A DNA stretch of 64,000 nt, taken from Rhodococcus sp. HNM0569. GTDB taxonomy: Bacteria > Actinomycetota > Actinomycetes > Mycobacteriales > Mycobacteriaceae. The notes below the pieces were generated by a model that saw nothing but the letters and a program-made list of their open reading frames with translations, ran no database searches and had not been told where the DNA came from. Positions 19,264 through 28,202 of the stretch are shown piece after piece (positions within the stretch are counted from its first letter, which is position 1; each line of letters opens with the position of its first letter). A program made the position numbers and the translations under genes. The DNA is taken from contig NZ_JAASAE010000007.1 of NCBI RefSeq assembly GCF_012726205.1, positions 1 through 64,000 of the forward strand. The letters run 5' to 3'.

Positions 19264-20466
19264 GTGACCACACGTCCCGCCTCCCGGCTCGCCGACCGTC
19301 TGCGCACCGAAACCGTCGGCGGCGCCCTGCTGCTCGTGGCCGCGGTCGTCGCCGTCGTATGGGCCAATTCGCCGATCGCCGACTGGTACACGACGCTGCG
19401 CGACACCCACCTCGGCCCAGAGGCATTGCATCTCGACCTCACGATCGGCACCTGGGCGCAGGACGGCCTGCTGGCGGTCTTCTTCTTCATCGCAGGCCTC
19501 GAACTCAAGTCCGAACTCGTGGTGGGCGAACTCGCCGACCGCAAGCGCGCGGCGCTGCCCGTACTGGCGGCGCTGGGTGGCGTGGTGGTGCCCGCGATCA
19601 TCGCGTTCTCGATCGGCCACGGTCAGCCGGGCATGGACCAAGGATGGGCGATCCCGGTCGCGACGGACATCGCGTTCGCACTCGGCGTCTTCGCGCTCGC
19701 CGGCTCGCGCGTGCCGCCTGCTGCTCGCGTGTTCCTGCTCAGCCTCGCGGTGGTCGACGACCTCCTCGCGATCGCGATCATCGCGGTCGTGTTCACCGCA
19801 TCGGTCGCGCTGATGTGGCTGCTCGCCGCGGTCGCCCTGCTCGTGGTGTATGCCCTCGCACAGCGTCGGCGCATCACGACACCGTGGCTGTACGTGCCCG
19901 TCGCGCTCGCCACCTGGTACTGCATCCACGAGGCCGGCATCCACGCCACGATCGCCGGTGTCGCGCTCGGCCTCCTCACTCGCGTGCGACGCGACCGCGG
20001 CGAGGAGGCCGCCCCCGCGCACCGTCTCGTCCACCGGATTCAGCCGTTCTCGGCGGGTCTCTGTGTGCCGCTGTTCGCGCTGTTCGCGTCGGGCGTCGCA
20101 TTGTCGGGGGATGTCGTCGGCTCGTTGTTCACCAGCCCGGTGTCGCTCGCGGTGATCCTCGGCCTGCTGGTCGGCAAGCCGGTCGGCATCTTCGGTGTCA
20201 CCGTCCTGGCCACCAAGCTCGGCATCGCGACCATGCCCCGTGGGGTCGGGTACCGCGACATGTTCGCCGTGTCCGTGCTCTGCGCGATCGGCTTCACGGT
20301 TAGCCTTCTTGTGACGGAACTGGCTTTGACCGGCTACGGCGACGAAGCAGAGTTGGCAAAGGCCGCGGTGCTCATGACATCGTTGGCTGCGTCGTTGATC
20401 GGTTCGGCGTTACTGTTGCGTCGCGGTCGGGTCACTCAGGCCCGCGAGCAGGGACCGGACGAGTAA
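19264..20466 (+). CDS. nhaA: Na+/H+ antiporter NhaA
   Basis: This 400-aa protein has about 12 hydrophobic segments. It contains the NhaA signatures DGLLAVFFFIAGLELKSEL, the aspartates of the ion-binding site in PVATDIAFALG and LAVVDDLLAIAIIAVVF, and the conserved GKPVGIFG in the C-terminal half. Such carriers exchange Na+ for H+ and defend pH and salt balance. I chose the GTG at 19264 because VTTRPASRLADRLRTE matches the usual short cytoplasmic N-terminus. The next gene begins 24 bp downstream, so these genes probably form an operon through the hydrolase gene. Confidence 0.92.
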   Translation: MTTRPASRLADRLRTETVGGALLLVAAVVAVVWANSPIADWYTTLRDTHLGPEALHLDLTIGTWAQDGLLAVFFFIAGLELKSELVVGELADRKRAALPVLAALGGVVVPAIIAFSIGHGQPGMDQGWAIPVATDIAFALGVFALAGSRVPPAARVFLLSLAVVDDLLAIAIIAVVFTASVALMWLLAAVALLVVYALAQRRRITTPWLYVPVALATWYCIHEAGIHATIAGVALGLLTRVRRDRGEEAAPAHRLVHRIQPFSAGLCVPLFALFASGVALSGDVVGSLFTSPVSLAVILGLLVGKPVGIFGVTVLATKLGIATMPRGVGYRDMFAVSVLCAIGFTVSLLVTELALTGYGDEAELAKAAVLMTSLAASLIGSALLLRRGRVTQAREQGPDE

Positions 20467-20490
20467 CAGCACACCTGGAGGGGTCGAAAG

Positions 20491-21012
20491 TTGAGCAACG
20501 CAGACAACCCGCGCTACACCGGTGACGGGGTTCCGCACACCGTCACCTCGATCCCGCTCACCGACCCGGATCGTCCCGCGGGCCGCGACGCGAGCATCGG
20601 CACGCTCGTCAAAGACGCCACCACACACATGTCGACCCTCGTCCGTTCCGAGATCGAACTCGCGAAGGCCGAGGTCACCGGCGAGGTCAAGAAGGGCCTG
20701 CAGGGCAGCCTGTTCTTCATCCTCGCGTTCACGGTGCTGCTGTTCAGTTCGTTCTTCTTCTTCTTCTTCCTCGCCGAACTGCTCGACCTGTGGCTCGCAC
20801 ACTGGGCGTCGTTCCTCATCGTGTTCGGCATCATGGTCGTCGCGACGATTTTCCTCGCACTGCTCGGCTACCTGCGGGTTCGCAAGCTGCGAGCTCCCGA
20901 GAAGACGATCGACTCGCTCAAGCAGACCAAGTCGGTGCTGCCGAACCGCGGCGAGCACGCCTCGTTGCCCGATCACGCGGCGGCTGCGCCGAACGGACGC
21001 CACGCGCGCTAG
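20491..21012 (+). CDS. Actinobacterial holin-X-like membrane protein (Rv3669-like)
   Basis: This 173-aa protein has an amphipathic N-terminal part (TLVKDATTHMSTLVRSEIELAKAE) followed by two membrane segments, the first containing six consecutive phenylalanines encoded by a (TTC)6 run. The layout matches the phage holin superfamily III / DUF1469 proteins; Rv3669 is in the same place in M. tuberculosis. A cell-envelope role is likely, but lysis is not implied. The start is TTG at 20491, fixed by the strong GGAGGGG 8-14 nt upstream. It lies between nhaA and the hydrolase in one likely operon. Confidence 0.85.
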   Translation: MSNADNPRYTGDGVPHTVTSIPLTDPDRPAGRDASIGTLVKDATTHMSTLVRSEIELAKAEVTGEVKKGLQGSLFFILAFTVLLFSSFFFFFFLAELLDLWLAHWASFLIVFGIMVVATIFLALLGYLRVRKLRAPEKTIDSLKQTKSVLPNRGEHASLPDHAAAAPNGRHAR

Positions 21013-21037
21013 CTACGCGCCTGACCTCCCGGGTTCC

Positions 21038-22024
21038 ATGCCTACGCCGTCCATGCCCACGCCCGACCCTGCCGTGCCCACATCGCCGCCGGATCCCTCG
21101 ACGGTCCGCTACGACGGTCCGTGGGAGCACCGCGACATCCACGCCAACGGCATTCGGTTCCACACCGTGGGCAATCCGTCGGCGGGCGCCGACGCGCCGC
21201 TCGTGGTGCTGCTCCACGGCTTCGCCGACTTCTGGTGGTCGTGGCGGCACCAGATTCCGGCCCTCGCCGAAGCGGGCTACCGCGTCCTCGCGGTCGATCT
21301 GCGCGGCTACGGCGACTCCGACAAGCCGCCGCGCGGTTACGACGGATGGACTCTCGCGGGCGACATCGCGGGCCTGATCCGGGCCACCGGCAGCCCCGAC
21401 GCGACGCTCGTCGGCCACTCGGACGGCGGGCTCGTGTGCTGGGCGACGGCCATTCTGCACCCGCAACTCGTGCGCGCGACCGCCGTCATCGGCTCGCCGC
21501 ATCCCGCGGCACTGCGCCACGCCGTTCTGCACGACCGGCATCAGCGCGCGGCGCTGTTGCCGTCCTTCCTGTCGTGTCAGCCGCCGTGGCTGCCCGAGCG
21601 GCGGCTCACGGCCGACGGCGGGATCGACGTCGAGCGGATCATCCGTGCCCGCTCGGGGCCGGGTTTCGCGTCGGCACCGGACTTCCACGAGGTGCTCACG
21701 CGGATGCGGTCGGCGATCCAGATTCCGGGCACCGCGCACTGCACGCTCGAATACCAGCGGTGGGCATTTCGCAGTCAGTTCCGCCCGGACGGCAGACGGT
21801 TCATGACCGCGATGGACGAACGCCTCGACATCCCGGTGCTGCACCTGCGCGGCGAACTCGACCGGTACGTGCACGAAGCGACCATCCGGGCCAGCGCTCG
21901 GTGGGCACCCGCACAGCAGGTGCGCACGGTGGCCGCGGCAGGCCACTACGCGCACTGGGAGGCGCCGGAGCGCGTGACGTCGACCCTGCTCGATTTCCTG
22001 TCGGCCGACGCCGGAGCGCGCTGA
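21038..22024 (+). CDS. Alpha/beta hydrolase related to EphE (Rv3670)
   Basis: This 328-aa alpha/beta hydrolase has the oxyanion segment LLHGFADFWWSW, the nucleophile elbow LVGHSDGGLVCW and a C-terminal His region AAAGHYAHWEAPE. True epoxide hydrolases have Asp at the elbow (HDWGG); here the elbow reads GHSDGG, which puts Ser at the nucleophile position. The enzyme may therefore be an esterase-type hydrolase despite its similarity to epoxide hydrolases. The ATG at 21038 follows the holin-like gene by 25 bp; a second in-frame ATG lies 15 bp downstream. Confidence 0.83.
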   Translation: MPTPSMPTPDPAVPTSPPDPSTVRYDGPWEHRDIHANGIRFHTVGNPSAGADAPLVVLLHGFADFWWSWRHQIPALAEAGYRVLAVDLRGYGDSDKPPRGYDGWTLAGDIAGLIRATGSPDATLVGHSDGGLVCWATAILHPQLVRATAVIGSPHPAALRHAVLHDRHQRAALLPSFLSCQPPWLPERRLTADGGIDVERIIRARSGPGFASAPDFHEVLTRMRSAIQIPGTAHCTLEYQRWAFRSQFRPDGRRFMTAMDERLDIPVLHLRGELDRYVHEATIRASARWAPAQQVRTVAAAGHYAHWEAPERVTSTLLDFLSADAGAR

Positions 22025-22064
22025 CTCCGCGCCGCACCGAGGCCTTGACCGCTCGCCCGGCGAA

Positions 22065-23255
22065 TCAGCCGATGCACACCCCGGTCTCGACCTGAGCCGA
22101 CGCCAACGCCCCGGCCTGCGCCTGCGGCGCGACCTCGCCCGCGGTGAGCGCGAAACCGGTGTCGCTGTTGTCGACCGCGGCACCGAACACGACACCGAGG
22201 ACCTCGCCGTCGGGGCTCACCAACGGACCACCCGAGTTACCCTGCCGGATGCTGCCCCGCACCGTGTAGACCTCGCGCTGGACGTTGCCGGTGCGGTAGA
22301 TGTCCGGCCCGTTGAGGTTGAGCGTCTCGCGTACGCGCGCCGCCGACGCGGTGTACGGGCCACCGCCGGGGAAGCCGAGGACCACCGCGTCGTCGCCCGT
22401 CATCGCACGATCGGGAGCGAACGACAGCGGCGCCGCGCCGAGTCCCGGGACGTCGAGCACCGCGACGTCGACCGCGGGATCGAACAGCACGACCGTCGCG
22501 TCGTATGCGGTGCCGTTCGACTCGACCGTGACGCCGGAGGTACCCGCGACGACGTGCGCGTTGGTCATGACCCGGCCCGGTGCGTAGACGAAGCCCGAGC
22601 CTTCGAGGGCGCGTTGGCAACTCGGCGCGAGCCCCTGCACCTCGACGACGCTCGACTGCAGGTTGCGGGCGACGGGGCTGTCGAGCACGCTCTGGTCCGG
22701 AGCTTCGACCTCCGCGACCGGCGTGCGGCCGAACGGGCCGATCACGTCGGGCAGGCCCGACGTGTCGAGCAGCGACGTGAACTCGGCAGGCAGATTGCGC
22801 ATCCACTGCGGCGCGAGCTCGTCGACACGTTCGAGCACCTGCGAGCCGCGCACCGCACCCGCGATCGTGGGCGAGGATGCCGACGTGAGCGGGATGGCGA
22901 GCAGCCATGCCGCGACGAACACCGCGACGGCCTGGACGACGGCACCGATCACGCTGTCGACGCCGCGCGCGGCCGGGCTGTGCATCACGCCGCGCGCGGC
23001 GCGGCCCAACACCATGCCCGCGACCTCACCGATCACGACCAGGACGACGATGAGCGCGATGCCCGCCAGCACGCGCCAGCGGCTGTCGTCGATGTGCACC
23101 AGGACGTGCGGCGCGATCATGATGCCCGCGACCGCGCCGACGACGACGCCGAGGAACGCGAGGATCGACGCGACCGCGCCCTGCCGCCAACCCGACGACG
23201 CCGCGACGAGCGCGATCAGGACGAGGAAGACGTCCACCCAGTTCGAGCCGGTCAT
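22065..23255 (-). CDS. marP: Membrane-anchored periplasmic serine protease MarP (Rv3671c-like)
   Basis: This 396-aa protein has four N-terminal membrane helices in a CvpA-like domain (about residues 5-125) and an extracytoplasmic chymotrypsin-type protease. The triad is visible: His234 (TNAHVVAG), Asp263 (AVDVAVLD) and Ser341 (RQGNSGGPL). Cys213 and Cys394 sit where the regulatory disulfide of M. tuberculosis MarP lies. MarP is needed for acid resistance and activates cell-wall hydrolases in mycobacteria. Its start overlaps the Nudix gene stop by 4 bp, so the minus-strand genes nth, the thioredoxin-like gene, the Nudix gene and marP form one chain of tightly packed genes. Confidence 0.93.
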   Translation of the reverse strand: MTGSNWVDVFLVLIALVAASSGWRQGAVASILAFLGVVVGAVAGIMIAPHVLVHIDDSRWRVLAGIALIVVLVVIGEVAGMVLGRAARGVMHSPAARGVDSVIGAVVQAVAVFVAAWLLAIPLTSASSPTIAGAVRGSQVLERVDELAPQWMRNLPAEFTSLLDTSGLPDVIGPFGRTPVAEVEAPDQSVLDSPVARNLQSSVVEVQGLAPSCQRALEGSGFVYAPGRVMTNAHVVAGTSGVTVESNGTAYDATVVLFDPAVDVAVLDVPGLGAAPLSFAPDRAMTGDDAVVLGFPGGGPYTASAARVRETLNLNGPDIYRTGNVQREVYTVRGSIRQGNSGGPLVSPDGEVLGVVFGAAVDNSDTGFALTAGEVAPQAQAGALASAQVETGVCIG

Positions 23256-24040
23256 CCGTGACGCTCCGCTTCGTGCGCACGGACAGCATCCCCAGGACGG
23301 ACCGTGGATTCGGGACGGACCGTGGATTCGGGTCGCAGGTCGGGCATTTGGCCCGCCGCGGCGAGTGCCGCGTCGAGGTCACGCACGTCGTCGACGTCCC
23401 ACGGCAACTCCCACCCGGAGACGGCGAGGATGCCGGCGAGCACGCCCGCCGTGAAGCCCCACACGAGCATGCCCGACACGTCGAACGCCGGCCCCTGGTA
23501 GCCCGCCGGGTGCCGGACCTGGAAACGGTTGCGCGGGTCGATCAGTTCGTGGACCGGCACGCGCGCGACGCGCGCGGCCTCGCGGCGGTCGACGACGTCG
23601 ACGGGACTCGGCGTCGCCCAGTACGCGAGGACCGGGGTGACGTCGAAACCGGAAACGGGAACGAAGATGTCGGGCAGCGTCGTGAGCAGCCGGACGCCGG
23701 ACGGGTCGAGGCCCGTCTCCTCACGCGCTTCGCGCAGCGCGGTGTCGGCCGGACCGTCGTCCTCCGGATCGGCTGCGCCGCCGGGGAAGGCCACCTGTCC
23801 GCTGTGCTGCCGGAGGGTGGCGGCGCGCTGGGTGAGCAACAGTTCCGCGTCCTCGGGCAGCCCGCCGTGGACGAGCGGATCGGCGTTCGGCGACCCGCCG
23901 AAGAGGACGAGGACGGCCGCGGGCCGCGTGCGGCTGCCCGCCGGGGGCCTTCGGTCGAGAACGGGATTGGCGGCGTGCGGATCGAAGGGCGTCGACGTCG
24001 CGGCCTTACGCAGCCACTCGGGTGCGTCGAGAGCGTTCAC
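23252..24040 (-). CDS. Nudix hydrolase, CoA-pyrophosphatase type (Rv3672c-like)
   Basis: This 262-aa enzyme is likely to cleave CoA or related nucleoside diphosphates. The Nudix box is intact (GGAADPEDDGPADTALREAR followed by EETGL), preceded by LRQHSGQVAFPGG, the CoA-type UPF0035 signature. The C-terminus contains a hexapeptide duplication (PESTVR twice) caused by a perfect 18-bp tandem repeat, which probably lies in a disordered tail. It overlaps the thioredoxin-like gene upstream and marP downstream by 4 bp each. Confidence 0.9.
   Translation of the reverse strand: MNALDAPEWLRKAATSTPFDPHAANPVLDRRPPAGSRTRPAAVLVLFGGSPNADPLVHGGLPEDAELLLTQRAATLRQHSGQVAFPGGAADPEDDGPADTALREAREETGLDPSGVRLLTTLPDIFVPVSGFDVTPVLAYWATPSPVDVVDRREAARVARVPVHELIDPRNRFQVRHPAGYQGPAFDVSGMLVWGFTAGVLAGILAVSGWELPWDVDDVRDLDAALAAAGQMPDLRPESTVRPESTVRPGDAVRAHEAERHG
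23295..23330. repeat. Perfect 18-bp tandem duplication in the Nudix gene tail
   Basis: GGACGGACCGTGGATTCG occurs twice head to tail (23295-23312 and 23313-23330). It adds six codons in frame near the 3' end of the Nudix gene. The copies are identical, suggesting a recent slippage event. Confidence 0.85.
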
Positions 24041-24696
24041 GCGACCACCCCCAGGCCGTCGCGCACCGCGTCACGGATCTCGGCGACACTGTCGAACGGC
24101 TTCGGCAGAACCGACGCGACGGTGCCGTCCGCGCGGACGAGCACGGACACCGGCAGGACCGCGGGTGCGCCGACCGCGGCCTGGACACGGGCAGATCCGT
24201 CCTGGACGCCGGGGAGCGTGACGCCGTAGTCGGCGAGCCGCGCGAGCGCGTTGGCTTCGTTCGTGTCGGTGTGCACTGTGAGCACAGTAACGGCGTCTCC
24301 CGCCTCCGCGGAAAACTGCTGGAGATACGGCAATTCCTCGGCACACGGCGCGCACCAGTAGGCCCACAGGTTGACCAGCGCGGGCTTGCCCGCAAGCGCC
24401 TCCGCGAGGTCGACGGGCGCGCCGTCGCCGAGACACGTGAGGGTGACACCCGCGAACGGAGAATCGGCCACCGGGGCGCCCGAGGGCGCCGGGCACGGCG
24501 CGAGCGCGGCCCGCTCCCGGGCATCGGCGAGCGCGCTCTCGTCGACGGGCCCGCTCGGTGTCGCGGTGGAGCCGGTGAACCGATCGGCGTGGGTGTCGCC
24601 GGCGTCGCCCGCATCCGAACGCGGCCACAGCGCGACCACGAGCGCGGCGATGACCACGAGCACGGCGACGCTCCACCGTGCGGCAGATTTGGACAC
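24037..24696 (-). CDS. Membrane-anchored thioredoxin-like protein, TlpA/ResA type (Rv3673c-like)
   Basis: This 219-aa protein has an uncleaved N-terminal anchor (SVAVLVVIAALVVALWP) and an extracytoplasmic thioredoxin fold. The active site is NLWAYWCAPCAEELPYLQ; the cis-Pro region is AVLPVSVLVRADG. Two extra cysteines (LAPCPAPSG, VTLTCLGDG) precede the fold. It probably reduces or isomerises disulfides outside the membrane, for example in cytochrome maturation or in neighbouring MarP; the latter is my inference. Its stop overlaps the Nudix start by 4 bp. Confidence 0.88.
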   Translation of the reverse strand: MSKSAARWSVAVLVVIAALVVALWPRSDAGDAGDTHADRFTGSTATPSGPVDESALADARERAALAPCPAPSGAPVADSPFAGVTLTCLGDGAPVDLAEALAGKPALVNLWAYWCAPCAEELPYLQQFSAEAGDAVTVLTVHTDTNEANALARLADYGVTLPGVQDGSARVQAAVGAPAVLPVSVLVRADGTVASVLPKPFDSVAEIRDAVRDGLGVVA

Positions 24697-24698
24697 TC

Positions 24699-25520
24699 CT
24701 ACATCCCCGCCAGTTCGAGCAGGTGGTCACGTTCGGGGCCGCGCACGAGGTCGGCGGCGGCCTGTTTGTCGACCGGACCGAGCCCGTACGACGGGCAGTC
24801 CTTGGCGAGCACGCACACGCCGCATGCCGGCTTGCGCGAGTGGCACACGCGCCTGCCGTGGAAGATGACGCGGTGCGACAGGTCGGTCCATTCCTTGCGG
24901 GGGATCAGCGCACCGACCGCGTGCTCGACCTTGACGGGGTCCTCTTCGTCGGTCCACTTCCAGCGACGCGTGAGCCGGCCGAAGTGCGTGTCGACCGTGA
25001 TTCCGGGGATGCCGAATGCATTGCCGAGGATCACATTCGCCGTCTTGCGGCCCACCCCGGGCAACTCGACGAGTTCGGCGAGCGTGCGGGGGACCTCGCC
25101 GTCGTGCCGCGTGAGCAGCGCCTGACCGAGACCCATCAGCGAGTTCGCCTTGTTGCGGTAGAAGCCCGACGAGCGGATGTACTCCTCGAGCTCGGTTCGA
25201 TCGGCTTCCGCGTAGTCGCGGGCGGTGCGGTAGCGCGCGAACAACGCGGGCGTGAGCTGGTTGACGCGCACATCGGTGGTCTGCGCCGAGAGGATCGTGG
25301 CGACGGTCAGTTCGAGGGGCGTCGTGAAGTCGAGCTCGCAGTACACGTGCGGGAATGCGACGGCCAGCGCGCGATTCATGCGACGTGCCCGGCGGACCAG
25401 CGCCAAATGGGATTCCTCACGAACCGGCCGGTCCGTGACCGTGCTGTCGCGGGGGGCCGCGGCTTTCCGCGCTCGCGCCCGTCCTCGCACGTCGGAGCCG
25501 TTCTCACCCGTTTTCGCCAC
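24699..25520 (-). CDS. nth: Endonuclease III (Nth)
   Basis: This 273-aa base-excision-repair glycosylase/AP lyase removes oxidised pyrimidines. It has the helix-hairpin-helix [13 protein letters not shown] with the catalytic Lys, the catalytic Asp in TVDTHFGRL, and the [4Fe-4S] cluster cysteines in [17 protein letters not shown] (spacing C-x6-C-x2-C-x5-C). The N-terminus is about 40 residues longer than in E. coli. I chose the GTG at 25520; starting nearer to [12 protein letters not shown] is possible. It leads the nth-thioredoxin-Nudix-marP cluster. Confidence 0.93.
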   Translation of the reverse strand: MAKTGENGSDVRGRARARKAAAPRDSTVTDRPVREESHLALVRRARRMNRALAVAFPHVYCELDFTTPLELTVATILSAQTTDVRVNQLTPALFARYRTARDYAEADRTELEEYIRSSGFYRNKANSLMGLGQALLTRHDGEVPRTLAELVELPGVGRKTANVILGNAFGIPGITVDTHFGRLTRRWKWTDEEDPVKVEHAVGALIPRKEWTDLSHRVIFHGRRVCHSRKPACGVCVLAKDCPSYGLGPVDKQAAADLVRGPERDHLLELAGM

Positions 25521-25601
25521 GATCACAACTGTACGTAGGTCGCGCGCGTGAAGCCCGGGGCCGTGTCGCATCCGAGACCTGAAACGTGTTTACTGCGCTG
25601 T

Positions 25602-25820
25602 ATGCAAGGTCTGGCCGTCGTCCTCTTCCCAGTGCTGCTGATGCTGTTCGCTCTGGCGATGGAACGAGTGGAAGTCCGACTCCAGCGGCTGTCCGTCCGC
25701 GAACAGGAGGTCGAGGAGTTCCTCGACCGCGCCAACGGCGACGAGGTCGCCACGCTCGCGCACCAGGGCTTCCCGCACGCGCTCGCGCACCTGAACCAGC
25801 GCGCCAAGCGCGCAGGCTGA
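25602..25820 (+). CDS. Small membrane protein (Rv3675-like)
   Basis: This 72-aa protein has one N-terminal helix (GLAVVLFPVLLMLFALAMERVEVRL) followed by a soluble charged tail (REQEVEEFLDRANGDEVATL). A small membrane protein lies at the same place in mycobacteria (Rv3675, between nth and crp). I chose the ATG at 25602 because the residues before it in frame are not protein-like. Function unknown. It is divergent from nth, with a short intergenic region. Confidence 0.72.
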   Translation: MQGLAVVLFPVLLMLFALAMERVEVRLQRLSVREQEVEEFLDRANGDEVATLAHQGFPHALAHLNQRAKRAG

Positions 25821-26070
25821 GCCACGGGCGAAGGCGGCCCGAAGATCCCCGTCTTCACCCGCCTTTTACCTCGTCACCCGCTGTTTTGGTAGTTTCGGTG
25901 CGGCAGAACTGCACCACTACCGAAGGTGCCGGGTGGTATCCGTCACTCGCGCCGGCGCACAGCCACGTAGAATTCACATCTGTACCAGTTGTGCGGCCGT
26001 GTTTCGCGGGGATCCCGCGTGCCCGCGCAGCGCGTCGTACTGTGATGTGCGGCGATGCACACGCAAGAAT

Positions 26071-26086
26071 GTGTGACGGTGCACAC
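26071..26086. promoter_or_regulatory. Candidate CRP operator upstream of crp
   Basis: GTGTG (26071-26075) and CACAC (26082-26086) form an inverted repeat with a 6-bp spacer, about 32 bp before the crp start. The arm/spacer geometry resembles the CRP consensus TGTGA-N6-TCACA but the arms match only in part. No gene lies in 25821-26117; this is the only operator-like element I noted there. Confidence 0.3.
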
Positions 26087-26117
26087 GGAGAGAACGAACC
26101 GAATTCAAGGAGCGCAC

Positions 26118-26792
26118 GTGGACGACGTCCTGGCAAGAGCCGGCATCTTCCAAGGAGTCGAGCCCTCAGCGGTGGCGGCGCTGACCAAGCAGCTGCAGCC
26201 GGTCGACTTCCCACGAGGGCATGTCATCTTCAACGAGGGCGAGCCGGGCGACCGGCTGTACATCATCATTTCGGGCAAGGTGAAGCTCGGCCGCCGCTCC
26301 CCCGACGGTCGCGAGAACCTGCTGACGATCATGGGCCCGTCCGACATGTTCGGCGAGCTGTCGATCTTCGACCCGGGTCCCCGCACGTCGACGGCCACCA
26401 CCGTCACCGAGGTCCGCGCCGTGAGCATGGACCGCGACGCCCTCAAGCAGTGGATCGACCATCGCCCCGAGATCTCCGAGCAGCTGCTCCGTGTGCTCGC
26501 ACGCCGCCTGCGCCGCACGAACAACAACCTCGCCGACCTCATCTTCACCGACGTCCCCGGTCGTGTCGCGAAGGCGCTGCTGCAGCTCGCGCAGCGTTTC
26601 GGCACTCAGGAAGCGGGCGCGCTGCGGGTCACGCACGACCTCACGCAGGAAGAGATCGCGCAGCTCGTCGGCGCGTCGCGCGAGACCGTCAACAAGGCGC
26701 TCGCCGACTTCGCACACCGCGGCTGGCTGCGCCTCGAAGGCAAGAGCGTCCTGATCTCGGACTCCGAGCGGCTCGCACGCCGCGCGCGCTGA
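26118..26792 (+). CDS. crp: cAMP receptor protein CRP (Rv3676-like)
   Basis: This 224-aa global regulator is almost identical along its length to mycobacterial CRP ([20 protein letters not shown] at the N-terminus). The cyclic-nucleotide domain includes [15 protein letters not shown] and [15 protein letters not shown], and the HTH is [20 protein letters not shown] chose the GTG at 26118: it follows an AAGGAG by 5 nt, whereas the in-frame ATG at 26055 has no such site. In M. tuberculosis this protein controls respiration, resuscitation and whiB genes, so members of this very neighbourhood may be targets. Confidence 0.96.
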   Translation: MDDVLARAGIFQGVEPSAVAALTKQLQPVDFPRGHVIFNEGEPGDRLYIIISGKVKLGRRSPDGRENLLTIMGPSDMFGELSIFDPGPRTSTATTVTEVRAVSMDRDALKQWIDHRPEISEQLLRVLARRLRRTNNNLADLIFTDVPGRVAKALLQLAQRFGTQEAGALRVTHDLTQEEIAQLVGASRETVNKALADFAHRGWLRLEGKSVLISDSERLARRAR

Positions 26793-26810
26793 CCTCTCCG
26801 GCTCCCGCCC

Positions 26811-26844
26811 CGGCCCGGCACCGAACGCCCTCGGTGCCGGGCCG
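26811..26844. terminator. Bidirectional terminator between crp and the MBL gene
   Basis: A perfect 14-bp stem (26811-26824 with 26831-26844, 6-nt loop) lies between the convergent crp and MBL-fold genes. It has no T-tract, as is common in high-GC actinobacteria. Confidence 0.7.
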
Positions 26845-26879
26845 GTCGCGTCGGGGCGGACGGCCCGCCAGCGAACCGA

Positions 26880-27680
26880 TCAGCGGCGAAGGTACTCGAG
26901 CTGGACGTTGACCGACTTCTCGGCGACGGGCCACAGTTTGGGGTCGACGTCCGTGTAGACGTGCTCGACGACGGCCTCGACCGGCGCGTCGGCGCCGAGG
27001 TCCGCGAGCGCGGCGCGCACCTGGTCGAGCCGTTCCTCGCGGTGCGCGAGATAGCCGCGCGCGATCGTCTCCAGATCGGGCAGATCGGGTCCGTGCCCGG
27101 GGAGCACGGGAATGTTCGGGCCGAGATCGATCAGCCTGCGCAACGACGACAGGTAGTCACCGAGGTCGCCGTCCGTGTCGTCGAGCACCGTGGTGCCGCG
27201 GCCGAGGATCGTGTCGCCGGTGACGACGGCCGCGCCCGCGTCGCCCTGTGCGGCCCGCACATGCAAAGACACCGAGTCCGCCGTGTGCCCGGGTGTGGGG
27301 ACGACCGTCACCACGAGGCCCGCGACCTCGATGACCTCGCCGGGCTCGTACGAGTTGCCGCCGCCACGATGGAATCGCGGGTCGACCGCGCGGACGGACG
27401 CCCCGGTGCGTTCGACGAAGCCGTCGATGCCGTCGGTGTGGTCGTGATGGCGGTGGGTGACGAGGGTGAGCGCGACCGGACCGACCTCCGCGAGGACGTC
27501 CAGGTGCGCGTCGTCGGCCTCTCCGGGGTCGACGACGACGCACTCGTCGTGGCCGGGCGCACGCAGCACCCACGTGTTGGTGCCGTCGAGCGTCATCATG
27601 CCGGGGTTGTTCTCGAGCACGACCGACGCCAGCGGTGTCACCTCACGGACGCGGCCGTAGGCCGGATGCTCAACCGGCAT
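26880..27680 (-). CDS. MBL-fold metallohydrolase (Rv3677c-like)
   Basis: This 266-aa metallo-beta-lactamase-fold hydrolase has the metal motif THRHHDHTDG (HxHxDH), a third ligand in PTPGHTADS, the Asp in VVTGDTILG and a final VLPGHGPD. The C-terminal helical part is like LACTB2/glyoxalase II-like enzymes, some of which are nucleases. The substrate cannot be read from sequence. The start ATG at 27680 overlaps the end of the RidA gene by 11 bp, so the two are coupled. Confidence 0.88.
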   Translation of the reverse strand: MPVEHPAYGRVREVTPLASVVLENNPGMMTLDGTNTWVLRAPGHDECVVVDPGEADDAHLDVLAEVGPVALTLVTHRHHDHTDGIDGFVERTGASVRAVDPRFHRGGGNSYEPGEVIEVAGLVVTVVPTPGHTADSVSLHVRAAQGDAGAAVVTGDTILGRGTTVLDDTDGDLGDYLSSLRRLIDLGPNIPVLPGHGPDLPDLETIARGYLAHREERLDQVRAALADLGADAPVEAVVEHVYTDVDPKLWPVAEKSVNVQLEYLRR

Positions 27681-28182
27681 CGGTGGAGTCCTCTTCTTCC
27701 CGGTCGACCACGATCTCGGCGACCAGTTCGATTTCGACGGGCGCACCGAGCGGCAACTCGGCCACGCCGACTGCCGAACGGGCATGCTGCCCGGCGTCGC
27801 CGAAGATCTCGCCCAACAGCTCGCTCGCACCGTTGACGACGAACGGCTGGCGCGTGAAACCGTCGGCCGACGCGACGAACCCGACAACCTTGACGATGCG
27901 TACGACGCTGTCGATGCCGGCCGCGGCGTCGAGGGCCGCGAGGGCATTGAGCGCGCACGCCTTCGCGGCGTCCTTCGCCTGCTCCTCGGTGACCTCGGCG
28001 CCGACCTTGCCCGCGACGGTGAGTTCGCCTGCGAGCAGCGGCAGTTGGCCCGACGTGTACACGTGCGTGCCGGACACGACCGCGGGCACGTACGCCGCGA
28101 CGGGAGCGGCGACGGGCGGCAGCGTGATGCCGAGTTCGACGAGCTTGCCGGTCCAGCTGCCCGCGTTGATGCTCTCGCTCAT
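27670..28182 (-). CDS. RidA/YjgF-family protein (Rv3678c-like)
   Basis: This 170-aa protein of the RidA family carries TGKLVELGITLPPVAAPVAA at the N-terminus, the VYTSGQLPL segment and SVVRIVKVVGFVASADGF. Canonical RidA enzymes hydrolyse reactive enamine/imine intermediates; this longer actinobacterial subgroup has an N-terminal extension and lacks an obvious catalytic Arg at the usual C-terminal place, so activity is uncertain. Imperfect 16-bp tandem repeats (28183-28214) sit just upstream of its start. Confidence 0.85.
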   Translation of the reverse strand: MSESINAGSWTGKLVELGITLPPVAAPVAAYVPAVVSGTHVYTSGQLPLLAGELTVAGKVGAEVTEEQAKDAAKACALNALAALDAAAGIDSVVRIVKVVGFVASADGFTRQPFVVNGASELLGEIFGDAGQHARSAVGVAELPLGAPVEIELVAEIVVDREEEDSTDAG

Positions 28183-28202
28183 GTGCTCAGCCTTTCGTGT
28201 GC

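Noticed and set aside
20752-20769. (TTC)6 run in the holin-like gene as a phase-variation switch
   Set aside because: The unit is 3 bp, so changes in copy number keep the frame; the run only encodes phenylalanines in a membrane helix.
24268-24284. GTGAGCAC-containing near-palindrome inside the thioredoxin-like gene
   Set aside because: It resembles the dispersed element only over 8 bp, lacks the second arm, and is explained by codons for VLTVHT.
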